In this document: positions 1 to 11,296 of the stretch, piece by piece
Layout: every line of letters begins with the position of its first letter
Numbering within the stretch: the stretch's first letter is position 1
Assembly: GCA_023634235.1 (NCBI GenBank)
Contig: JAMKCF010000001.1
Span: forward strand, 3,836,106 to 3,900,105
From: Pisaster brevispinus
Lineage: Eukaryota > Echinodermata > Asteroidea > Forcipulatida > Asteriidae
Length of the DNA: 64,000 bases
Direction: 5' to 3'
Made by a program: the position numbers and the translations under genes
The notes under the pieces: model-generated
Seen by the model: only the letters and a program-made list of their open reading frames with translations
The model's database searches: none
Told to the model about the DNA's origin: nothing

Positions 1-457
1 GTGGCTTGATATTTCTTTACAAATTTATCTTTAACATCTACAATCTCGTATAGTTTTTCTAGTTGATCAAGAACGTCCGTCTCATTTTCCTCTTGATCCA
101 ATCGCAATCTCTTCCTTCGTGGTTGATCTTCGTCGGTATCCAACGAGTGCGGGGATGTGTCTTCTCCATGGCCTTCATCATTCAACATGGCCTTCATCAT
201 GTTTCCCACTGATCCTCATCGTTTAAATCATCGTCGTCGTTTCCACCGCCATGCTGATTTGGTACGTCTTGCTCATTATGTAAAGTCAGTTCGTACAGGC
301 GATTCAGAGCAAATGCCGATTGATCTGCGTTGAGATCAACGGTATCAATAATAACACCGAGTTCTTCATAAGTTTGACAACTCTGTATCTCTCGGTTTAT
401 ATCCATGTTTGCAATTGCTCCATCCACTGCTTGTTGATTCTCGGTACCTTTTCATTA
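1..457 (-). CDS. Unrecognised acidic coding remnant, two frames, runs off the window
   Basis: On the minus strand one frame (457 to 197) reads through QQAVDGAIANMDINREIQSC and ends in an acidic NDDDDLNDEDQWET. A second frame (from about 203 down to 1) contains a basic, NLS-like PRRKRLRL, then a Lys/Glu-rich possible coiled coil (LDQLEKLYEIVDVKDKFVKK). The composition looks protein-coding, but I recognise no family. A 15-nt direct duplication (167-181 and 186-200) lies where the frames change. It could be one exon of a host gene plus a frameshift, or a decayed element. Confidence 0.3.
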
Positions 458-1386
458 CGTGTGACGACGTTGAAAAACAGGGCGTTATACGGGTGAGTTT
501 TACACGTATATCTAAATTTACCCAAATATTTCTAGTATTATAACCTTGGCAGTAAATCGTGTCTATCACTTGGCATTATTATTTTTTGCTCGGACATTAT
601 TTGCATATTTAGTTTCTCGGCAATATCTAAAAAAACAACAACACCACGACCATCTAATGAGATGAAATTTTCACAGGTTAGTTTTATTGTATAAATCTAT
701 ATTGCTACAGGATTAAAGCAATCAAACAGCTGCTAAAACCAAAGGTATTCTTTGCCTCTAAACTTTATGGCTCAAAATGTTAAACTTTTAAAAATACTAT
801 TATTAGTTACACAAACGCAAAACTGTTTTTCAGTATTCGAGAACTTCCTAGAAAAGCAAAGAATTTTTGATTTGTGTTTACTTATCCGCTCTCGGTTTCC
901 AGTGAAGAAAAGTAAATACCTATGTGTGACGAGAATACATCATAGACAAATAAGTTAAGTTATTCATGAAATGACACGGGTTTTAAATGGGACTGAGTCT
1001 GAATTTAAAATAAGGTGACAAACTAAAATCACTCTTCGAGGGTTGAGGGAGTTTAAAAACTTTCCTTCATATATCAGAATGTGGATAAAGCTTGAAGGGA
1101 GGTTTGTGTCTTCTCGGAATTGGGAAAGTTACATTTCAATTTTACCTTTGGATAACGCTACATTTTTAACCGCAAAAATTACAGAAGAGTTGAAAAAATT
1201 CTTAAAACGCCATTACTAATGTTACACCACGTAGTGGAGGTTGACACCAAAAATCACACAGTTAAAAATCTACAATAAACACACACACGACAATATTTAA
1301 TTAACAATAAAAAAAAATAGCAGCAGGAACCATTACAAAGTTATTAAAAGCATAGTATGTTCAAGAAGACACCGTACCAAAGTGGC
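458..1386. other. Non-coding; 5' part of copy A
   Basis: From about 550 the sequence matches 12965-13900. No exon or RNA gene was recognised. Confidence 0.5.
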
Positions 1387-1801
1387 GTGTCATGGCCTAG
1401 TGGTTAAGAGCACTGGATTCAAACTCTGGTGCTTCTGATCAGCAGAGTGAAGGTTCGAGTCCCAGTTATGACACCTCTGGCCTTAAGCAAGACACTTAAC
1501 CATGATGCTTCGTCCTTCGGATGGGACGTAAAGCCATTGGTCCCGTGTGTTGTGTAACGCACGTAAAAGAACCCAGTGCACTTATCGAAAAGAGAAGGGG
1601 TTCGCCCCAGTGTTCCTGGTTTGATTGGCTGCATATTGCGCCACAGCACCTTGTAAACCATTACAAGATGCTATGTTAAATGATTAGGTCTCATAATTCA
1701 AACGTAGTCCCACATACCTTTCAGGAAAATACTGTATATTAAAGCGCCTTGAGCGTCACTGAGTGACGGATATGCGCGCTATATAAGAAGCCACTATTAT
1801 T
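1387..1801 (+). mobile_element. tRNA-derived SINE-like element
   Basis: The head (1387-1474) folds as a tRNA-Leu-like unit: a perfect 7-bp acceptor stem (GTGTCAT with ATGACAC), an A box in CCTAGTGGTTAAG, a CAA anticodon position, a variable-arm hairpin and a GGTTCGAGTCC B box. It is followed by a body with TCCTTCGGATGGGACGTAAA and a tail reading GCGCTATATAAGAAGCCACT plus ATTATTG. Copy B lacks it at the equivalent place (near 13900), so it appears to have inserted after the duplication. Confidence 0.72.
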
Positions 1802-2404
1802 GTTTTTTCTGAGTTTAATCCAAAGTTTAGATGCAGCTGCTGCCAATAACTTATCCTGTTTGAGTGGATGTTTTTCACTGGTTTTAGGAAGTATTTTGCA
1901 CTGGATCTCTGTTCAGTAAGTAGGTCTGAGATGTGTTTAGGTGTTTTTCAGGCCAGCAGCAATATCTTGGTTACAATTTTCCTGCATATATATATTTTTT
2001 TATATCAGTACGACTCGAGTGTGTATTTAATTTAGGTAAATAATCTACTAACTAGAAGTCATACAAAATAACCTACAATTACGATTGTTTACGCATATGC
2101 ACCTACTTGTAAAACATTAACTATTAAAGCTAATTGTGCTATGAGACTACTATCCATGTTATTTAGTAATTAATACAAAACAATGTAACATACAATTTTC
2201 TCCCTCTCTTTTCTCCCTCTTTTCCCCTCTTTCCCCGCAGCTGTGACGTCACAAAATGCTTTGATTTCAAGGTATTCGCATTATGATCTGGTAGCCCAGC
2301 GTCTCACGTGTTATTAAGTCATAGTTAAACCATAGGTATAGTTAAAACTTGCATGATACCACTCATTAACTGTCCACTTGTAAACAAAAAATCAGTACCC
2401 TGTC

Positions 2405-4280
2405 ATATTATTAGGTGTTCGGCTAACTGCCGAAAACCTATTGTTATTGTACTGGTTTTTTTTCCGTGTCGTCTTCTTCCCACCGTACTTTCTCGGCAAG
2501 ATTTCGAAAAAAGTATAACTCGTAGAGACTTGAAACTTGTCATGTATTCAGACCTTAGTGTATAGACGAAACAGGAACATTTTCGGGATGATGACGTCAT
2601 CGATGACGTCATAACATCAAAAATGAAAAATAACGAGAAATATTGTAAATCGTCATATCTAGAGAACCATAAATGATAAATACAAGAACTTTGCTTCATA
2701 TGAAAGTTCAACATTCCTTTTACAACTCTTACACAAAATGTGACCCCATGTGACCTTTACTTCCGGTCGAAACTGGAAGTTTTTTTGGGGAAACGTTATA
2801 TCTTATAAACAAAATATGCTACACCTTTAATCATTATATATTCTGAAGTTCCTTGAACAGTTCTACAAATCTTTCATTAGGTGTGACCCCATGTGACGTT
2901 TACTTCCGGTAAAAAACGGAAGTTGAATTTTCTTACAAAAAGAAAACTCGTCATATCTCATGAACTAAACATTTTTGAGACTTAAAACTTACTGAGTATT
3001 TAGATCTTTGTGTTTAAATATAATAATGTGAATTTCGGTTTGATGATGTCATCGATGACGTCATACCAATAAATCAACGTTTAATATTTAAAAAGATCCT
3101 AATTTGAGAATCACAAATGCTACATGTAAGATACTTGCACAATAAAAAAGCTCTTGCCAAATTATGTAAGTCACACACATAATGTGACACCATATGACCT
3201 TTGCTTCCGGTAGAAACCGGAAGTTCAAAATTCAGATTTCAAACGTTCATATCTCATCAACCAAGAAGGGTTTTGTCTTGAAACTTACTATGTGTATAGA
3301 TCGTAGTATGTATATGACACCCAAAATATTTCGGTCCAATGACGTCATAACAAAAAAAAAAGTTTAATATTTAAAAAAAAATCATAATCGGAGAACCATA
3401 AATGCTACACGTAAGGTACTTGTACCATAAAAAAGCTCCGGCCGAGTTATACAAATCACATTCAAAGGGTGACCCCATAACACCTTTACTTCCGGTTGAA
3501 ACCGGAAGTTAAACATTCAGATTTCAAACGTTCATTTCTCATAAACCAAGAAGGGTTTTGTCTTGAAACTTACTATGTATATAGATCGTAGTATGTATAT
3601 GATACCCAAATTGTTTCGGTCCAATGACGTCATCGATGACGTCATAACAAAACATAAACGTTTAATATTTTAAATAATCGGAGAACCATAAATGCTACAT
3701 TTAAGGTACTTGTACCATAAAAAAGCTCCGACCGAGTTATACAAATCACATTCAAAGGGTGACCCCATAACACCTTTACTTCCGGTTGAAACCGGAAGTT
3801 CAAAGGAATATATATATTCCCGGGCCTCGTTTTAAGGTATGCAAACAATATGATCTGGAATTTTGACATGCTCTCTCTGTATGAAATAAAGTTTGACGCT
3901 TGGCCTTCCAATTAATAGAGTATTGACGTAATTTTCTTCAACAACACCCTCTCGTGACAAGTTATTAAAAAATAGTCCGTTTTGCTAAAAACCTGTTGCA
4001 AGTTAATAAAGCTAAACACTTACCACAAACTTATAAATCTCAATGTATGGATAAGAAATACGCAATAACGTCATCATGACGTCATCAGTTTTCAATTTAG
4101 GCTTGATCAAAATTTCTGTTTCAAAAATGCAAATATTTAAAATCACAAATAACTCGTATAACTATTATTTCATATAAGACATGTTTACCAAATTTTCTTT
4201 TTACTTTTCACCAGCTATGCTAATTTCGACATGTCTACTGAACACCCTGTTTTTGTGATGTCACAATAACTGAATTTGTA
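2405..4280. repeat. Modular repeat block with alternating ETS-type and CRE-type palindromes
   Basis: It starts with a hairpin (AGGTGTTCGGCTAACTGCCG...) followed by CTATTGTTATTG, and ends with GAACACCCTGTTTTTGTGATG. Inside, CCGGAAGT-type palindromes (about 2760, 2900, 3204, 3488, 3778) alternate with TGACGTCA-type palindromes (2593, 3045, 3340, 3623) at 135-167-bp spacing. It interrupts the segment shared with copy B near 15060 and is absent there. No ORF of note. Confidence 0.6.
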
Positions 4281-4309
4281 GTTGTTGTTATTATTGTTTT
4301 TTTAACAAT

Positions 4310-4580
4310 ATTTAATATTCTACTAACTAGAAGTCATACAAAATCACCTACAATTACGTTTGTTTACGCATATGCACCTACTTGTAAAACATTAACTATT
4401 AAAGCTAATTGTGTTATGAGACCACTATCCATGTTATTTAGTAATTAATACAAAACAATGTAACCTACAATTTTCTCCCTCCCTTTCCTCCCCCTTTTCC
4501 CCCTCTTTCCCCGCAGCTGTGACGTCACAAAATGCTTTGATTTCAAGGTATTCGCATTATGATCAGGTAGCCCATGATCT
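4310..4580. repeat. Local repeat of 2040-2300
   Basis: The stretch from TCTACTAACTAGAAGTCATA to the CAGCTGTGACGTCACAAAAT region repeats 2040-2300 in direct orientation, on the other side of the modular insertion at 2405-4280. Copy B has it once (14700-14960). This fits an insertion accompanied by a local duplication. Confidence 0.65.
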
Positions 4581-5249
4581 GGTATTACAATTTTTTTTTA
4601 CAATCTTTATTCCAAGGCCCCTTTTACATCTATCCTAATAGCATGGCAATTTTCATATTACCGTTGTGTGTATTTTTTGTTCTGGTTTTTCCCCCATAGG
4701 CCCCCTATTTAATGAACAAAAACCCATAAATGACAAAGCTCTCCCGGAATTCCAATGGAAAATGTACAGCAGTTATCCGACCTTAGGTTATTAACCACTA
4801 CTGGGTAAAGTGGGTTACAGTGGGTCCTTCTTCTGAAGACTTGTACAGCTGCTATGAGCAATGCCCTGAACTGCAAAAACAGGGGCTTAACATTTACATC
4901 ATAGGTGTTGTCACATTATTATAGTTGTTAAATAACACTAATTTCGGACGACACAAATTACGTGGGATTATTTTAACACTCTGTGATGTCAATCTTGATT
5001 CTCTTGTCGGTGACATCACGAACCGTGTAATTTTTAACCACAAATGTTTGCTGTCTAATTATTTATTTGCATAAATTGAGTAGGATTGTTTTAAAAAACC
5101 AAGTTACACTTTTGAGATCCGTGGTAATACGCGCTCATATAAAGCAGTTGTAAACTCCCTCCCTTTCCCGCTCTCTTTTCGAATAGTCTGGTAGACAAGC
5201 GTCTCAAATGCCTGCGATGTAACTTATTACAAAGTCACACCAGTAACTT

Positions 5250-5476
5250 TTACTGAGTGACTGACTCAGCTGATGTAGCGTCTTGGTCTCCATTGGTCTG
5301 CTCACCCTGCTCTTCAGTGTTTACCAGAAGTGAAGGGTGTTCATCGTCCAAATAATCATCTTGCCCTCTCCCGTAGCGTCTTCGGCACCATCTGTACTTC
5401 TGCGCCACGGAATTTCTCATGCAAGCAAAACATCCGTGTCTGAAGAGAGCCTTGATGCCAGTCCAGATAACACTCA
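5250..5476 (-). pseudogene. Gene A: C-terminal tail exon (counterpart of B exon 18)
   Basis: An acceptor TTTTAG precedes SVIWTGIKALFRHGCFACM, then RWCRRRYGRGQDDYLDDEHP, then the stop. The open frame is preserved, but no compatible upstream exon remains in copy A. Confidence 0.72.
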
Positions 5477-5699
5477 CTAAAATACAATAACAACTTACGC
5501 ATGAATCGATAGCTGAACTACGAAACAAACCTACAACACATATTGGTTAAAATTGGGCCATGCATTTTAACTAGTGCCAGTGTGGCAGGAGATCGTGTTC
5601 TTTAAATTGTGTGTTATCTTTGCCGATATAGTTCCCCATGTATCTTATTTACATGTCTCACATGAGCTTAATTGTCTCGTGGATATTTTTCCGTAAATT

Positions 5700-7150
5700 T
5701 TGTATAGCCCTAGAACTAAAAAAAAAGGAGAAGTTTTTAATGTTTCATTGTTTTTACTGTATGCAAGTAATTGAATTACCTTTTTGGGACATAATTCAGA
5801 ATAACTGAAATGAATTGAATTAATCGCATTTTTGTAGTATATCCCGGAGTGTGGGTCCTTATAATTTTTATCATCGTTATTTTTCAGCTTATTGTATTGG
5901 GTCATAAGTCATGAGTTCAGTAAATCATATCTCGGCATGCGTTTTGCTTCATATTTTTCTTGTGTTTTTTTAGCCCTTGGGCGTGTAATTCAGTAAGGGC
6001 GTTGTTCAGTAGGGTCTGTCTTTATCACACCTTCGACACCTAAGGAGAGTCTCAATTATCGCCATTGTTATTCTCTTTTCAATTAGGATTGATTTGGTCT
6101 TGTAGTAACTTATGCGCAAATACTTTCTAGATGCTTTCTAGTAATTTGAATGGTCTATCTAGTTGTGTTAGTTGTGTTAGAAAATTATTATTGTCAATAT
6201 TGTTGTGCTTCGACTTTGCTGCTACGTGTAAAGTTGTCAAATTTTCCAAGCGATTTTCGATCGAACAAGTCACCAATTGTTTTATGCCCACATGCCATGA
6301 ACATTTACACTCCTCACGCATCCAAGTCCCTTCTGGACAAATTCAATGGAAAACAAAATGCTTCCAATTCGCAAATGATTGTTTTGTCGAGAAAGTTTCT
6401 CCTGAAAAGTTGTTGTAGCTCAAATCCCTCAATCAATCATATTGACTTAGCAATACTCATTTGTAATCGGATCCACGAAACAGGTATACGAGACACTGAA
6501 GTGTTTACCAAACTCACAGAAACATACCAATACATCCTGTACAATTATAGACTGATTTCCGTGTTTGGGTTTTCATTAATCAGTCGACGTGACAGGAAAC
6601 AACTTGAGTTCCGTGCCAGACCACATATTGTTTTACGTGTACAAAACGAATAGCACGGCAAGTCGTCATTGACAATTACGAGTTCGTCTGCTCACCACAA
6701 AAAAGCAAACAAACAGGTACGACTGACGCAATGGTGCGTGAAGAATAGGAGAAACTAAGTTAAGTTATTAACTACAATTTTGTATGTAATCTGTAAAGAT
6801 TGGACATTGTTGAGCATAAGTTGCAAATCTTTGCAAACCGTAGCAAATAAGTAGTAAATCAGAAGCAAATCATTGCCCTTTAGTTTACTGGACAAAGGAA
6901 GAACGAAAAAAAAAAATCATTCACATTCACTGTTATCTCATAACAAAATCCATGCACTAAAAAAAAAGAGGTTGTTTTAAGAAAATCAGTCTTCTTAAAG
7001 ACGAACACAGAAGGATTTCAACCGTTGGTGGAACACAATTTGAAAAATATAATGATTTTATACGGGAAATCACACTTTGCATCCAAAAATACTAAGTGTG
7101 GTTGTAGGCCATTTGAACTTGATGTTTAGACTGAAGGGAAAGGTCAAAGT
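5700..7150. other. Copy A intron remnants; no exon recognised
   Basis: Sequence from 6190 on matches B intron sequence at 25130-27400. The junction with the block matching B 16.26 kb lies between 5680 and 6190. The open frame 6150-6653 overlaps intron-like sequence shared with B, where it is not conserved, so I do not call it a gene. Confidence 0.5.
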
Positions 7151-7154
7151 TGGA

Positions 7155-7275
7155 TCAGGTTGACTAATAGGGAGACCGCCAATTTAAGGCTGGATAGCTC
7201 AGTTGGTACATTAATCCGGAGGTCGTTGGTTCAAGTACCGCTCCAGTCAACTTGTCTTTGTTCAAACCCAAATTA
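7155..7275 (+). repeat. tRNA-like repeat fragment
   Basis: TTGACTAATAGGGAGAC is followed by GGCTGGATAGCTCAGTTGGT (A-box-like) and GGTTCAAGTACC (B-box-like), then CTTTGTTCAAACCC. The same unit occurs on the minus strand at 46325-46500, so it is a dispersed tRNA-derived repeat. Part of the anticodon arm is deleted here. Confidence 0.6.
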
Positions 7276-7647
7276 TTAAAAAAAGAAAACAATCTGGACG
7301 AAATTTATAAGCATTTCGGCTACAAGGCCTAAACCTTTATTAAAATAAAATAAAAAATTTCGACGAAAACAATAAGCGTTTTGGCTACCTGGCCGAAACC
7401 CCCAAACAAGAGCGACGACCACGACGACCACGACCAAACTACGACCAAAACCACGACGACGACAACAACAAACACCCAATGCGGGACGTGTGGAATGATC
7501 AAACGACATATGTGCTGACCAGCGTGTACCAGCGTGTACGATGTGGTTAACACCAGGGAATTTAAACCTTAGTTATCTGTTTGAATGCAGTCCTAAATGT
7601 TTCTGACACAGTTTGTATCTGCATTTTCAGTTTATTGCTGTACTTAC

Positions 7648-7719
7648 ACGTAGCAGTCAGGTCCCAAATCTTGCCATATGGTATCGTTAAGGTGTTTAAT
7701 GGGATTTCCGTGCATCAAT
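7648..7719 (-). pseudogene. Gene A: LRR exon (counterpart of B exon 13)
   Basis: A 72-nt phase-2 exon between GATTAG and GTAAGTA. It reads LMHGNPIKHLNDTIWQDLGP then DCYV. It is the last LRR exon before the missing region. Confidence 0.72.
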
Positions 7720-7915
7720 CTAATCAAATATGATACAAACAAATTAGCCGTCAATACAAATATTAAAAAAAGTAATAAAACAAAATCTCTCTGAGTATTT
7801 CTTGGGGTAAGCTCAAAATATACACACACACAACAAATTAGTTCGTTCAACAAAAACAATAATTTGCTTTCTTATAGTTCGATCGATTTTTTATTTCCTT
7901 AATCATTAGACTCAC

Positions 7916-7990
7916 ATTTGCTTGATGGAGTTTCCTTTCGTAGCGAACGGTCTCATTCCAATATCTGTTAAATTACACTGGAACATAACA
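7916..7990 (-). pseudogene. Gene A: LRR exon (counterpart of B exon 12)
   Basis: A 75-nt phase-2 exon after CTTCTTCAG with donor GTGAGTC. It reads VMFQCNLTDIGMRPFATKGN. It joins the exon at 11228 in frame. Confidence 0.7.
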
Positions 7991-8039
7991 CTGAAGAAAG
8001 AGAAAAAAGGGAAAACAAATAAATAATAGACATTCAATT

Positions 8040-10710
8040 TTTTTTAATACAAAACAGGGTGTTCGTGATTGATGTCATCAAATTCTGATTGAATAAAATG
8101 TTGACGACATTTTACTTAATCAACCCAATGTGTGGTCCAGGAGTTAGATTGTTTTTTCAAAACAAAACAGCAACTTCCGGTTTGAACCCAAAGTTAAGGT
8201 CGAATGAGGTCATACTGTGTAGCGCTATGTAAGTCCCAAGAGCCCTTTATGATTTCATGAGGTTTATAAAAATCCAATGCGTGGTTCAGGAGTTATGATT
8301 TTCTAAAAAAATACATATATATATATCTTCCGTTTTGAAGCGGAAGTCAAGGTCAAATGGGGTCACATTATTGTGTCGTTTCTAAACTTGTTACACACCT
8401 TCCCAATAATGTATAGATTGTAAAAAACAATTGTGTTTCAGAAGTTATGTTTTTTTGAAACATTAAAATTTAACCTCCGGTTTAAACCGGAAATTAACGT
8501 CAAACGGGTCACATTTTGTGTAGCTCGTGTTGAATTTATCTATACTTTTCAGATGACGTATGTATTGTAAAAATCCAACGTGTGGTTAAGGAGTTAGGAA
8601 TTTTTCAAATATTACACGGACACGTTTTTTTGGGATGTGCAATATACAATGAAACAACGAGCGACGGCAACAATATTTCCACATGTAGTTGTACAGTACT
8701 CAGTACAGTACATGGTTAACTTAAACGTCACGTGCAATGTACATGTGTCTGTACAGGTTCGGCGTTCATAGTATGGACGTGCAGGCCTACACTATCGTGC
8801 GTTGTCGTACGATAGTTGTTCAACAGACACGTGCGCTTTGACGTTCAGTTTTGACCAGATACAAATTAACATGGTAATATTTCTGCGCAAAAGCTTGGGC
8901 AGGATCACTCATCTAAAACCTGATGCTCAATTTATGTTGAAATATTACGAATTTTTTGAGATATACATTTTTGAAATTGTCAACTTCCGGTTTGAACCGG
9001 AAGTAAAGGTCAATTGTGGTCATGGTTTGTGTAGCTTTCGTCGAACTTTCAGCGACCTATCCGATAATGTGTAGAGTGTAAAAATCCAACATGCTGTTCA
9101 TGAGTTATTAGGTGTTCGTGCAATACGTGCACGAACACCTCTTGATATTGGTCTGTTTGTAGGTGTTCGTGCAAAACAAGCACGAACACCTCTTCGATTT
9201 GTTTTGGGTTTTTGTAGGTGCTCGTGCAATACGTGCACGAACACCTATTGTTATTGTTCTGGTTTGTTTTACTTCTCCATCATCATCATCATCTCCTAGT
9301 TCTTCTTCTCCTCATTCTGATCCACACACACCTTAGGATGATAAAGTGAAATGTCGTCACCATTTCATTTAATTGACTTTTGATGACATCACGAACACCT
9401 TGTTTTTGTAGTAAACAAAAACTGAAAGTCTTGTTTTTTTTCTTCACCATCTTCTTCTTCCGTGGAACCCTTGTCTACGGCGTAACTCAAGATTGAAACT
9501 AAGTTGAACCTTGAAACCCATCGGCCAACTGAACCTCAATATAAATACTTACAGTTTTTATAACGTAATGATCACGTCATCGGATGTCAAATTACACGGT
9601 TTTCAAAGTTGAAAAACGACCATTTGCTATTCGCTGTATCTCTGTGAATTTTTAAAGCTATGACGCTCATAATGGGGCATCTCATAAATCATTACTTTGG
9701 CAACATTTGAAAAGTTAACGCTAAAATCGTATGACCTTTACTTCCGGGTCGTTACCCTGAGTCGAATTTTGCCTTTGATTTGTCCTTCAAAAACTCATGC
9801 TTTGGGCTTTTCTACAGCATAGCTCAAGATTGAAAGTTAACTAAACCTTGAAAGTCATCAAACATTTAAACCTCAGTATCAAGACGACAAGAACTTGATG
9901 ATGTCATGATGACGTCATCGGGTCTTGAATTACATGAAATCAAAGTTTAATATTTGTAAATTCATAACTCATGAACCACACGTTGGATGTTTAAAATTTA
10001 CACATCAATGGATAGGTCGCTAGAAGTTCAACAAATGCTACACAATGTGACCCCATTTGATCCTGACTTCCGGATCAAACCGGAAGTTGAACATTTCAAA
10101 AATTATTATCTAAGAAACTACGCAATGTTTTGTTAATGTTATTAAGTTATAGATGAGTTATCCTGCCGAAACTTTTGCACAGAAATAATAACATTTTAAA
10201 CTTTGCATTTGGCTTAAACTGGACGTCAACGGGCACTGTCTGTTGAACCACATTGTACGACAACACACGATAGTTTAGGACTACAATGTCAATACAATGT
10301 ACGCAAACCTACAATGCACGTGTAGTTCTGGTCAACATGCTCGCTATTTCATTGCATATTGCACACCAAAATAATGATAGTTTGTGTGATATTTCAAAAA
10401 TTCATAACCCCTTAACCACACATTGGATTGTTACAATCCATACGTTGTCTGAACGGTCTTGAAAAATTAAACACGCACTAAGCAAAATGTGACTAGGTGA
10501 CTTTAACTTCCGGTTTAAACCGAAAGGTGTAATGTAGTGTTAAAAAATGACAACTTCTGAACCACACATTGGTAAGGTGTGTTACATGTGAAGAAACGAT
10601 ACACAGAATGTTACCTCATTTAAATCGGCTGAATAAAATGAAATATCATCCAATTACAATTTGATGACAACGATCACGAACACCTTGTTTTTTGTAGTAA
10701 GCAAAAACTG
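8040..10710. repeat. Large foldback-like modular repeat in copy A
   Basis: ACAGGGTGTTCGTGATTGAT (near 8055) opens a half whose ACTTCCGG...CCGGAAGT modules run one way. Three hairpins of GGTGTTCGTGC type sit at 9110-9245. Modules then run in reverse orientation to closing motifs ATGACATCACGAACACCTTG (near 9385) and similar (near 10670). Half-sites AGGTCA and GGGTCA accompany many modules. No coding capacity seen; it corresponds to 32.2-36.2 kb in copy B. Confidence 0.55.
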
Positions 10711-11227
10711 AATGTCTAGTAATTTTTTAAGTATTAAACTTTAATTGTAGTTTCAAACCTGATAACGTTATCATGACATCATCAAGTGTGTGTCATTTTG
10801 ATATTAAGGTTTAGTTCTTTGATAAGTTTCGATGCTTAACTCAATAAACGGCAATAAGCTCCCTCAATTTGAGCTACAGGCTTGCCATGATCGCAACGAC
10901 GTTCCACTTTTTGTAAAAAAAAAACCCAACTTCTTTATTGATTGCTCAGACGTAATACTGGGGTTTGAACTACCAGTTCTTTTCCTATAAAAATATCTAT
11001 CTTTCTAAAAACTTTGTTTATGTATTGTTGTATTTATTTAGACATGGTAGCCTTATCAGTGTTAAGGTGTTACAACTGCTGTCCCCAAAGGGCCCTGTGT
11101 AGATACACCAAGAAGACCTAGAGCATCCTGGGTGTTTTGTTTTTATTTTTATTAGATTTTATTTTTCAATCTTAGTTTTGATTCTTTGCTAAAAAAATTG
11201 AAAGTAAGAAACTGTTTTTTTACTTAC

Positions 11228-11296
11228 AGGTATTTGAGACTTGTCTCATGAAACTGCAAGTCGGCAACTTGCATAATCGGATTCTGATATATGTAT
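11228..11296 (-). pseudogene. Gene A: LRR exon (counterpart of B exon 11)
   Basis: A 69-nt phase-2 exon between TTGCAG and GTAAGTA. It reads YIYQNPIMQVADLQFHETSL then KYL. It is open and correctly bordered. Confidence 0.7.

Noticed and set aside
6131..6653. 167-codon plus-strand ORF as a gene
   Set aside because: It covers intron sequence shared with 25.1-27.1 kb, where the frame is not preserved.
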